NCBI GenBank assembly: GCA_026008535.1
Contig: BRKX01000006.1
Coordinates: 29,748,664-29,812,663, forward strand
DNA from: Perilla frutescens
Lineage: Eukaryota > Streptophyta > Magnoliopsida > Lamiales > Lamiaceae
Length of the DNA stretch: 64,000 nt
Reading direction: 5' to 3'
Shown piece by piece: positions 22,675 to 32,907 of the stretch. The first letter of the stretch is position 1. Each line of letters begins with the position of its first letter. The notes under the pieces are model-generated. The model was given only the letters and a program-made list of their open reading frames with translations. It ran no database searches and was not told the DNA's origin. A program made the translations under genes and the position numbers.

Positions 22675-24190
22675 ATGATGCCTGGAGATGGAAATAATAA
22701 GAAGAGTGATAAGTCACCGGTTGCACCTAACACTCCTTCAGATGCGTCATCATCAGATCAATGGGATGCACAGTTCCATTACAAAGCCATGTCTCAGTAT
22801 TTTGAGAGACGCAGTCAGTTATTGGAAGACAAGCTAGAAGATTCGTTAGCCAAAGTGATGGCGCAGCTCAAGCTTATCAATGCTCGACCTCCCTTACCAC
22901 CAGCAGTGCAAGTCCAGCCAGTCCAGAATGAGGCAACACCTCGTCAAGTGGAGGTCCCAACAGATGAGACCTATGTATACCCAGAGCCAGCCCGAGCAGA
23001 GGCCTGAGCCAATGTTAGGGCGCAGCAACCAGTGCAAGGTCACTAACCACTGGTACGAGAGGTTTATCACGATTATCGTGATGCAGAAGATGACTATGGT
23101 GACTTTGTAGAGGAGTCAGAGGCCGGTTTTCGAGCCTTATCAGAGACGTGATCGACCCCGACAGCCTTATAGGCGTGCAGCCCGCGCCTATCCGCCTTTA
23201 CAGCCCCGACGTGCTAATCCTGACAGCTTGCTAAACAATATCAAAACAAGCGTACCAGCATTTAAGGGACTGCATGATCCCGACCTAGACCTCGACTGGG
23301 AGAGGAAGGTCAACAAGATTTTTGAGTGCTATGACTTCCCAGAGGTGAAGAAAGTACAACTAGCTTCGATGGAGTTTACAGGTTATACAGCAGGATGGTG
23401 GGAGAACATCCAGAATCACCGACACCATGACAGATATCCACCTATCAACAGTTGGCAAGAAATGAAAGATGTGATGAGAGGCCGCTTTATTCCTGTTAAC
23501 TATGAACGGGAATTAGAGCGTCGACTGAGCCAGATTTGCCAGGGTACTTGGTCTATTGAGGAGTACCATAAGAAGTTAGAGACTGCGATGAACCGAGTTG
23601 ACAAAGAAGAGACGCTGATAGCTACAATCAACCGGTACATCAAAGGCATGCACCTAGATATTTCCTGTGAAGTCAAGTTGAGGGACTTCACCAGTATTGA
23701 AGCCATGGTCCACTATGCCTCAATAGTAGAGCGGCAGCTCTGAGATGGCCGTAGGAGACCATCACAGTCGACGCTAGTGCGGACACAGTGGGGTCGAGGC
23801 GAGTGTTCCATACCTATGACAGCCCCCACATGCCCTCAAGAGTAGTCCACACCGCCAGCTCACTGTGTTGAGCAGTCTGCACCACAGCCTACCCGCAGAT
23901 CCGAGTACAGTTCACCTGCCCCACATCGGAATAATCAAAACCGCACTGTACAACCGAGTCAGCCGCTGAATGACACACCAGTGAGAGCACGTCATGTTTA
24001 GTGTCACAAGTGCAAAGGATGGGGACACTTCCAAGCCCAGTGTCCGAATCGCCGAGTTCTTTTCCTTTCAGAGCAAGATGAGCTGGAATCAGCCAATGAA
24101 GAGGAACTCGAAGAAGTGAATGCAGTAGGGGATGCCGGACAGCCCCTAGATAGCCCCATCATGGGCGAGATTAAAGAAGAAAAGTCATAG
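22675..24190 (+). pseudogene. CRM-like gag, element 1 (broken)
   Basis: The probable start is the ATG of MMPGDGNNKKSD at 22675, just after a pyrimidine tract and TTTTACAG. The gag core (23228-23743) contains FKGLHDPDLDLDWERKV and YTAGWWENI, the plant Gypsy capsid signature. The zinc knuckle CHKCKGWGHFQAQC follows at about 24002-24043. The frame is broken by a TGA at 23005-23007, a frameshift before 23228, a TGA at 23741-23743, and a TAG at 23999-24001 directly before the knuckle. Two of these replace codons that the related element 3 still has (CAG before the knuckle). Gag would form the particle shell; this copy cannot without readthrough. Confidence 0.85.
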
Positions 24191-24199
24191 CAAGCTCAC

Positions 24200-25357
24200 G
24201 TGAGTCTTGTTTCAATCCGAGCCTTGAGTCTGATTCGTGAAGAGGATTAGAATGATCAGCGAGAAAACATTTTCTACTCGCATTGTTCTATCCAAGACAA
24301 GACATGCTCACTCATTATCGACAGTGTAAGTGTTGTGAATGTGATCAGTCAGTATGCAGTGGGGAAACTGAACCTGGTTCCACAAAAGCATCACAAACTC
24401 TACCGATTGTAGTGGTTGACTGACAGAGGTGAAATCCGAGTTGGTTATCAGGTAAATGTCACCTTTTCAATTGGTAGATACACTGATACTGTTTTGCATG
24501 ACATCACCCCTATGGAGGTGGCACATATTTTGCTTGGTCGTCCTTGGCAGTTTGACAGTAAGGCAATACACGATGGATTTACCAATACCTATGCCGTGAC
24601 CCGAGAAGGACGGACCACTAGACTATGGCCATTGGAGCCTAAGGATGTTGTAGAAGATCGAAAGAGAATGCTGGAAAGGTTCCAAGAAGAAAGAGAGAAG
24701 AGGACAACCGAGAAAAAGTCCATCATCGGAGCTAAAACTTCGGCCTTAGCACATCCAGATTCTCCTAGAGAATTCTTGTTCCATGAAGAAGCAACCGGAT
24801 TTGCTGCACATGAAGATCCAATTCGCAGTCTCTTATTTACTGTCAAAGGAGTCGACAAGGCCATTAACACAGGTTTACCTCTTGTGCCGATTACCTTTAA
24901 GAACGGTGCTACTGATGTGTTTTCTTTACCTAGTAATGTGCAGGTAGCAAGGGACACGTTCCAGGCTGAAGAGGTGAAGAAGAACAATCAACAAGTCAAG
25001 TCCTATGTGCATGAGACACTCGTTAAATGGCCTAGACAAGGACCTGATTTACTCGGTGAGTATACATGTTCTTCCACAATTAAAGTTGCTGATTTCTTTC
25101 CTATTCTTGCAGATGAGTTCGATCGAGATGACGCCTTGAATTGGAGGACAAATTCTTTTGAGAAAGGGGGGAATGATGAGTCCGGTACTAGCATTGATGG
25201 TGCAAATCTTGAGTTGCAGCTGAAGGGCCCTATAACGAGATTACGAGCCAAGAAGTTGCAAGGCTACTTCCAATGCTATGTGCAAAAGAAGTTCGAAGAT
25301 GAAGGAGTCGAATTCAAACAATCCATATTGGTGAATTTGACGAGTATTGAAGATTGA
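24200..25357 (+). pseudogene. CRM-like protease fused to integrase C-terminal tail, element 1
   Basis: The retropepsin motif reads IIDSVS (24314-24331), with Val in place of the catalytic-loop Gly of DSG. A TAG at 24410-24412 interrupts the domain; from 24416 the frame is open for 313 codons and contains HILLGRPWQFD, the end of protease. At about 24945, right after the linker that normally precedes RT (SLPSNVQ), the sequence jumps to an integrase C-terminal piece and then KGPITRLRAKKLQ inside the 3' LTR. The whole RT-RNase H-integrase core is absent. The deletion is in frame, so the tail is still readable, and it passes through the polypurine tract (25161-25173). Confidence 0.85.
25161..25173 (+). 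other. Polypurine tract of CRM-like element 1
   Basis: AGAAAGGGGGGAA directly precedes the 3' LTR (TGATGAG) and is read as codons in the pol frame. It would prime plus-strand DNA synthesis. Confidence 0.88.
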
Positions 25358-26319
25358 TGAAAGGAGGTGAAAATCTGCTCCAAACCGCTAGCGGTTTGAC
25401 TCACAGTTTCTCGTGGAGTTATTCATGTTTAAAAATCTGCTCCAAAACGCATGCGGTTTCACCAACGGTTTCTGGCAGATTTATTCACTTGTTTTTATTT
25501 TTGATAATTGGACCCAGTATTTTTAAGTTAAGCCCAGTTCGAAATTACCAAGCCCAAGACTTGTAATTCTCGAACCCTAGGCTAGTATTTAAGGATATTT
25601 TCATTCATATTGTTGCTCAGACTGGATTTGAATAAAAATACTCTTTGTCGTTCATCCCGTCTCAAACACAAATACCGATAGTTCTTGGTAAGGTTTGTAG
25701 TTTGGAAACTTCAAGCTTGAAATCAAGGGATTCATTCGTGCATCCAGTAGTGCACGGGTTAGTCTCGCCACGAAGTTCTACTCCATATTCGTGTTTCGGG
25801 TTCTCGTAGATCCGGGGTTCATTTCGGGTAAGCTTCACCTATCTTTTCTCTTCTCGTCTGTTTTTATCATCTCCATCACCTTCACCTTCAACGCGCCTCT
25901 ATTACATCGCCAACATCCTTAAAATTCATTCACCTTGCCCATAATTCCTAGATTCATCAAACATCCGCTAAATCGAGCCTCTAAAGCCTTAAATTGACCA
26001 CCAAGCCATCTCCTAATCCACACGTGCAAATTTGCTGGATTTTGGATATGTTATTTCTGCTATATATTTAAGCATTTTCCTAAAATTTGAGCGTAATCTG
26101 ATTTCATCTTCTAGGTCAATTAATTTGGTCAAGAATTAGGGTTCTTCGGGTTGAAAATTGGGGATTTCTGTTTTCCAGCTATTAAATTCGAGTTTCTTGT
26201 GTCATTGTTCAATTTTGGGGGTTATTTATTTATTAAGATAGTTTAGTTATTGGATTGAATCATTTGTCAAGTTGACGTGTGTTCGATTCATTAAGCTTCC
26301 GCATTGATTGGTCGTATCA
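25174..26319 (+). repeat. 3' LTR of CRM-like element 1
   Basis: 1146 bp, TGATGAG...CGTATCA. Its first ~180 bases encode the C-terminal tail of pol, ending at 25357. A TATA-like word (TATTTAAGG, about 25586) precedes a leader. It is the only full LTR of this element. Confidence 0.9.
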
Positions 26320-26483
26320 CAAACCATATCCACGATGAGCGAAAACAATCGTAAATCATTTATGGGCGAAAACATTTTAAAACATAAGTTTTAGTTAGCA
26401 AAAACCAACCTTATAGCTAAAATAGCTGAAGCTTTGCAAATCTCTTGCAAATCCTAATTAATTCTGGGTCTCAGGTTCGGCCT

Positions 26484-27602
26484 TGATGAGACCAAGCCAA
26501 GCAACAATGATGAAGAAGATGTCGAGCTACAATTGAGAGGTCCATTTACTCAACTTCGTTCTAAGAAGCTTCAACAATATTTACAAGTATTGATTAGAAG
26601 GAAGTTCAAAGTTGGAGAGCAAGAAGATAAATGCAGCTCGAAAATTGTCACTGTGTTGACAATTGATGATCAAGCCCAATGAGATGAAGCTAAGAGAGTT
26701 GGTGTGTAATTCAGCCCAATTGAGAGTCCAACACGTTAATTATCAAGGCCCAAATCAAATTGGGATTTATTTTATCTAGTTTAGGATTTTTTTCTATCTT
26801 ATTTTAAGTATTTTTGGATTTTTCCATAAAACAGATTTTTAATTAAGGAAACAATCCTATCTAGATTAGGACTCTAGTTTTTCGGTCAACACATGTTATT
26901 TGACCTCTTAAAATTCGTCCATTAGCATATAGTATATATAGGAGTACTCTGTGTTATTTTAAAGTTAGACAATGCATGAATTATTAAAGTTTTTATTCAC
27001 TTTGTCTCAAGATCCATCGGTTGATCAACATCTACACGTTCTTTTGATTTAGCAAATCACAAGTCCTATCTCAAGCTCTTTTCTATTCAATCGAGTTTAG
27101 GGGGAGTTGCTGCCAATCGAAGTTTACGAGAAATCACATTTCTTCTTCACCGCAGGACGGGGTTCGATTAAGTAATCTTCTTCTATCTTGCAATTTCATC
27201 TTCATCGTACACCATCATCCATCTACACCCTATGTATGCCTCACCAACATCCATCGAACATACTTCAGCCATAAATCACGTCCATAATTCGAACATCACC
27301 TATACATGCTTAATTCGCCCTAATTAACACGTATAACCAATCTGTCCCAAATCGTCTATTTATCTATTTATTTGTGTGTATTTTATTTAGTTGAGTCATA
27401 ATCTAGGTTATTTAAGTGTCTAATAGGTCGAGTCTAATTTAGTTCAATAATCGAGTCATTCGTTATCTTTTTCCACATTTACTTTGTATTCCAGTTATAT
27501 TCGAGTGTTGGTATTGAATCCTTACTTGTACCGACGTGTGTTCATTCTTGTTGTTCTGCATACTTTGTTGGTTGTGTTCTTAGCCCTGTTGAGATCACAT
27601 CA
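26484..27602 (+). repeat. 5' LTR of CRM-like element 2
   Basis: TGATGAG...GATCACATCA, 1119 bp, TATA box TATATATA at 26933-26940. The first part reads VELQLRGP in the pol frame, the copy of the C-terminal tail. Confidence 0.93.
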
Positions 27603-27609
27603 CATAAAG

Positions 27610-27621
27610 TGGTATCAAAGC
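27610..27621 (+). other. Primer-binding site of CRM-like element 2
   Basis: TGGTATCAAAGC matches initiator Met tRNA at 11 of 12 positions. Confidence 0.85.
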
Positions 27622-27629
27622 CACGTCGG

Positions 27630-30400
27630 TTTAGCGACGTGTTTCCGGAGGAGATCCTGAGTGGTTTGCTGTCGATTCGAGGTATCGAGCATCAAATCGA
27701 CTTCCAGTCTAGAGCCGTTCTTCCAAACCAACCAGCCTATCGTACTAGCCCTGATGAGACTAAAGAGATTGGCAGAGAATTCAAGGAGTTGTTGGAGAAG
27801 AAATAAATTTGTGAGTCTCTGAGCCCTTGCGCCGTACCGGTCATTTTGGTGCCAAAGAAGAACAATGAGTGGCGCATGTGCATGGATTGCCGAGCAATCA
27901 TCAAAATCACGGTAAAGTATCATTTTTCCATCCCTAGGTTAGATGATATGTTAGATGAATTATCCGGGTCAAAAGTCTTTTATAAAATCGATTTGAGGTC
28001 TGGGTATTTTCAAGTTCGTATGCAAGAGGGGGATGAGTGGAAGATAGCAGACAAAACATGGTTTATATGAATGGCCCGTTATGACTTTTGGTCACACCAA
28101 TGCACCGAGCACGTTTATGCGTTTAATGAATCACGTTCTGCGTGAAGTAATTGGCAAGTTTGTTGTTGTGTACTTTGATGATATTTTGATCTATAGTGAA
28201 TCGACACAAGCACACTTGCAGCATCTTAGACACGTGTTTGAGCTACTTAGGAGTTCAAAACTTTATGCTAATCTTTCTAAGTGTGATTTTTGTATGAGTG
28301 AAGTCGTATTTCTCAGCTTCATTGTGAGTAAATGCGGTGTAGAAGTAGACCGTTCCAAAATCAAGGCGATTGACGAATGGCCGACTCCTACATCGGCGCC
28401 TGAGGTCCGATCTTTCCATGGCCTTACTGGCTTTTATCGACGCTTTGTGCATGATTTTTCCAACATAGCTGTGCCGCTTACCGAGTTAAGCAAGAAAGAT
28501 CGCAAGTTTGAATGGGGTCCTATTCAAGAGCATGCGTTTAATACTTTAAAGTCTTGTTTGTGTAATGCGTCTGTTCTTTGTTTACCGGACTTTAACAAAA
28601 CTTTTGAGATTGAATGTGACGCCTCGGGCAAAGGTATTGGAGCTGGTTTGATGCAGGAGAAACCTCCAGTAGCCTTTTTCAGTGAAAAGCTCAATGATGC
28701 AGCCTTAAAGTACTCGACGTATGAAAAGGAGCTGTATGCACTCAAGAGAGATTTAGAGACGTGGCAACACTACCTATGGCCTAAGGAGTTCGTGATTCAC
28801 ACGGATCATGAAAGCTTGAAGCATTTGAAGGGCCAGCAAAATCTGAACAAGCGACACGCACGTTGGGTATAATTCATCGAGTCCTTTCCGTACGTCATCA
28901 AGTACAAGAAAGGTGAGGATAATGTTGTCGCTGATGCTTTATCTAGAAAGTATGTTCTCTTGAACCTAATGCATGCCAAGATGTTAGGATTTAATGCAAT
29001 CAAGGAGTTATATGCGTGTGATGAGTATTTTGCACCGATTTATGCTACTTGTTGTTCAAAATCTCGTGCTTATGATGGTTTCTATGTGCATGATGGTTTT
29101 CTTTTCAAGGGATCACAGTTATGCATACCTAAGTCTTCTATGCGTGAATTGCTAGTTTTAGAATCGCATGCGGGAGGTTTAATGGGTCACTTTTGTGTGT
29201 CAAAAACATTGAACTTGTTGCATGAACATTTTTTCTGGCTGCATATGAAGCATGATGTTGAGAATGTGTGTAGTAGATGCATTACATGTAGGAAGTCGAA
29301 ATCTACTTCACATCCATTTGGCTTGTACACCCCATTACATGCACTGTCTTCACCTTGGATTGATTTGTCCATAGACTTTATCCTTGGATTGCCGCGGACA
29401 AGATCAGGTAAAGACGCCATTTTTGTTGTAGTTGATCAGTTTTCCAAGATGGCACACTTCATTGCATGCCGAAAAACCAATGATGTTGTTCATGTTGCCA
29501 ATTTATTCTTTGTGCATGTTGTGCGTTTGCATGGAATTCCTAGAACGATTGTGAGTGATAGGGATTCTAAGTTTTTAGCACATTTCTAGCGAGTTTTGTG
29601 GGGTAAGCTAGGTACCAAGTTACTTTTCTCTACTGCATGTCATCCACAGATCGATGGTCAAACGGAGGTAGTGAATAGAACCTTAGGTACTTTGCTGCGT
29701 TCTTTGGTTAAAAACAACTTGAAATCATGGGAAGATTGTTTGCCTTGTGCTGAATTTGCATACAATTGTTTTGTTCATTCTTCTACCAATATATCCCCAT
29801 TTAAAGTTGTTTACGGATTTAATCCTTTAACCCCCACTGATTTAATACCTTTACCGGTTGAGCATCTGATAAGTGTTAAAGATACAAAGAGAGTTGATTA
29901 TGTGTGAGAGATACACGATAAGGTTCGGACACGCATCGAGCAAGTCGGCATTCGCACGGCTGCCCAACGCAATGTTCGACGCAAAAAAGTGGTTTTCCAG
30001 CCTGGGGATCGAGTTTGGATTCATTTGAGTTCGGGTTGTTTTCCTAACTGCGAAAATCCAAGTTGATGCCTAGGGGAGATGGACCGTTCACCGTTCTGAG
30101 CCGTGTCAATGACAATGCATATCGCATTCATTTACCCGGTGAGTATAAGTGTTCATCTATATTTAATGTTGCTGATCTTTCCCCTTTTCTGCAGATGAGT
30201 TCGAGCATGAGGAGCCTGTGAATTCGAGGATGAATTCTTTTCAGCGGGGGGGAATGATGAGACCGAGGCAAGCAACAATGATGAAGAAGATGTCGAGCTG
30301 CAATTGAGAGGTCCAGTAACTCGACTTCATTCTAAGAAGCTACAACAATATTTACAAGTATTGATTAGAAGGAAGTTCGAAGTTGGAGAGCAAGAAGATA
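27630..30400 (+). pseudogene. CRM-like pol (RT, RNase H, integrase), element 2, broken
   Basis: RT contains WRMCMDCRAI, KIDLRSGYFQ and the catalytic VVYFDDILIY (about 28168). RNase H has ECDASGKGIG and HTDHESLKHL. Integrase has the Cys pair CSRCITC and the triad boxes SIDFILGLP, SDRDSKF and QTEVVNRTL. The frame is interrupted by TAA (27804-27806), a small deletion/frameshift with TGA near 28070, TAA (28870-28872), TAG (29587-29589) and TGA (29905-29907). Catalytic residues are otherwise conserved, so these are mainly point lesions. The tail continues through the polypurine tract into the 3' LTR. Gag and protease are absent upstream. Confidence 0.9.
30243..30254 (+). other. Polypurine tract of CRM-like element 2
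   Basis: AGCGGGGGGGAA immediately before the 3' LTR start TGATGAG. Confidence 0.85.
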
Positions 30401-31373
30401 TATACAGCCCGAGAATTGTCACTGTGTTGATAATTGATGATCAAGCCCAAGGAGATGAAGCTAAGAGAGTTGGCGTGTAATTCAGCCCAATTGAGAGTCC
30501 AACATGTTAATTATCAAGGCCCAAATCAAATTGGGATTTATTTTATCTAGTTTAGGATTTTTTCTATCTTATTTTTGGTATTTTTTGATTTTTCCTTAAA
30601 ACAGGTTTTTAATTAAGGAAACAATCCTATCTAGATTAGGACTCTAGTTTTTCGGTCAACACATGTTATTTGACCTCTTAAAATTCATCCATTAGCCTAT
30701 AGTATATATAGGAGTACTCTATGTTATTTTAAAGTTACACAATGCATGAATTATTAAAGTTTTTATTCACTTTGTCTCAAGATCCATCGGTTGATCAACA
30801 TCTACACGTTCTTTTGATTTAGCAAATCACAAGTCCTATCTCAAGCTCTTTTCTATTCCATCGAGTCTAGGGGGAGTTGTTGCCAATCGAAGTTTACGAG
30901 AAATGACGTTTCGTCTTCACCGCAGGACGGGGTTCGAGAAAGTAATCTTCTTCTATCTTGCAATTTCATCTTCATCGTCCACCATCATCCATCTACACCC
31001 TACGTACGCCTCACCAACATCCATCGACCATACTTCAGCCATAAATCACCTCCATAATTCGAATATCACCTATACATGCTTAATTCGCCCTAATTAACAC
31101 GTATAACCAATCTATCCAAAATCACCTATTTATCTATTTATTTGTCTGTGTTTTATTTAGTTGAGTCATAATCTAGGTTGTTTAAGTCTCTAATAGGTCG
31201 AGTCTAATTCAGTTCAATAATCGAGTCATCCGTTGTCTTTTTCAGCATTTACTTTGATATTCCAGTTATATTCGAGTGTTGGTATTGAATCCTTACTTGT
31301 ACCGATGTGTGTTCGTTCTTATTGTTCTGCGTACTTTGTTGGTTGTGTTCTTAGCCCTGTTGAGATCACATCA
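30255..31373 (+). repeat. 3' LTR of CRM-like element 2
   Basis: 1119 bp, same length as the 5' LTR; TATATATA box at 30703-30710; followed by target duplication GGCCT. Confidence 0.93.
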
Positions 31374-31378
31374 GGCCT

Positions 31379-32907
31379 ACAAATGAGAAACTACTTACTA
31401 GTATCATGATAAGCCCTAAAACTATAACGTAAGGTAAGTTTGGGCTTAATGAATGAGTTCTCAAAATTTGGGCTCATACGGACATCTCTTGAAAACTATT
31501 TAGATTTAAATCAACCTAAAAGGCCCAATTGAAATCTTGGTCAATTTAAACATTTTAAGGATGAACTCTTGAAATAAATTGAAATTATCCAAGATTAAAA
31601 GATAATCGCAATATTCTTCATTCAAAAATTTATATTTATTTTATTAACTTGTTTATAATAATAACAATATTATTAATATTAATTTTAATAATACAATTAC
31701 ACATTCACATCACCACACTCACGAACACACATATGAACAAATTATACCTATTATACACATTCAATCTCTCGCCATTACAACTCATTTTCGTACACCGTGC
31801 ACAAATGGCACAGTTTTCAATTATCAGAATATTTATCTCTCTCTCTCTCTCTCTATCACCACAACCTTCTGTACATATAAACCCATTCAATTCAAATTAA
31901 TCACCAAAGTCAAATATGTGATTCTCTCCCTCCCTAAGGGAGACTCATTTTCTCTTTCTCACTCTCTGCAAAACATTAATGCTTTTGGAAAAAGAACACA
32001 ATCTTCTCTTTCCTAACCCTTAACACACGTCTGCACACACAAGCACTTTTATCATGCTTCCAAAATCAAAATTTAATATATGCACTACTTATGCACTCTA
32101 TTATATCGATGCAACCAAAAACTATTTCTCCTTCTGTAGTTCGCTGGCCTCACTGTGCACACATGCACAGTTTTATTTTAACCATTTCACAATTTTTCAA
32201 ATCATGCAGCAACTTCTATTTATTTAATTACTATTTTAGTACAAACATCAACAATATCCTTAAGGAATAAAAATGAAAATCCAATAATGAAAGAGGTTTT
32301 GAGGGATTTTCCAACATTAGAGCCCAAGTTTGAAATTAAACTCACAAATCTTCATAGATCTCAACACTAACAAGGGGAAAAGATAGAGGAATAAGAGACA
32401 AAGAGAATGGTACAATTGCATGGCGGATCCGGTCACTGGGAAAGGTCACCGGCGGGAGATCGACGAGCTGCCAAAATGAACTCATTTCCAACCATTTCAG
32501 CCTTCATTTCTTTACTAAACGTACACCATTGAACTTAAAATGGAAAGAGCTGTATAAAACATATTTTTGAGAAGTTTTTAGCCGAAAACGGAAATTCCGA
32601 CGGCGGCGGACGGTGGTTCAGCGGTGGCGCTCCGCCTCCGGACACCATGTCGGAAATCGCCTGGAGAAGATGGAGGGGAAAAGGATGGAGGAACTCATTC
32701 TTTGAATGGAGTAGAATAATCCCCACCATGAATAGAAATGATATTTATATTTATTAATTTTGGACTTGAAGCCCATAATCTATAATTCAAAAGGAATTGG
32801 GCTTTAATTAATTAGTTTGCACCAAGCCCATTAAATTAAAATAGGTTTTAAGTTCATAATTCTAATCATAAAAATAGGCCCAATTTACTAGGTTTTGGGG
32901 TATTGCA
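31379..32907 (-). other. Right part of the minus-strand Tekay/Del-like LTR
   Basis: This is the U3/R part of the LTR whose other pieces lie at 20672-21452 and 26325-26483. Short frames here and a (TC)n run near 31838-31853 have no coding support. The G+C-richer segment at 32590-32660 matches 17370-17430 of the plus-strand copy in inverted orientation. Confidence 0.7.

Larger units (their letters stand above)
21453..26319 (+). mobile_element. CRM-like Ty3/Gypsy element 1: gag-protease only, RT/RNase H/IN deleted
   Basis: LTRs start TGATGAG and end CGTATCA. Flanks are CAAAT (21448-21452) and CAAAC (26320-26324), an imperfect target duplication. The 5' LTR is only 349 bp against 1146 bp for the 3' LTR. 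The internal region has a perfect PBS, a gag with zinc knuckle, protease, then jumps straight to the end of integrase. It is therefore a non-autonomous derivative, and its gag frame is also broken. It sits inside the minus-strand Tekay/Del-like LTR. Confidence 0.9.
26484..31373 (+). mobile_element. CRM-like Ty3/Gypsy element 2: pol only, gag-protease deleted
   Basis: The element is flanked by perfect GGCCT duplications (26479-26483, 31374-31378). Both LTRs are 1119 bp (26484-27602 and 30255-31373). Directly after the PBS the sequence enters the start of RT (VFPEEILSGLL); gag and protease are gone. RT, RNase H and integrase follow with stops. In the first 270 LTR bases I count about 17 differences by eye, fewer later, so this is not a very recent insertion. 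It lies in the same minus-strand LTR as element 1, 164 bases from it. Confidence 0.93.
20672..32907 (-). mobile_element. Tekay/Del-like 5' LTR (-), split by two CRM-like elements
   Basis: In the minus direction the LTR starts TGCAATACCCC (32907) and ends GGGGTGTTACA (20672), directly followed by the PBS. Subtracting the two insertions (21453-26319 and 26484-31373, each with a 5-base duplication) leaves about 2469 bases, equal in size to the plus-strand copy at 17106. Remaining pieces are 20672-21452, 26325-26483 and 31379-32907. The right flank is Athila coding sequence (32908 on), so this LTR interrupts the Athila protease region. Confidence 0.8.

Noticed and set aside
28060..28085. Programmed frameshift in the RT of element 2
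   Set aside because: Comparison with element 3 shows a small deletion here, not a slippery site.
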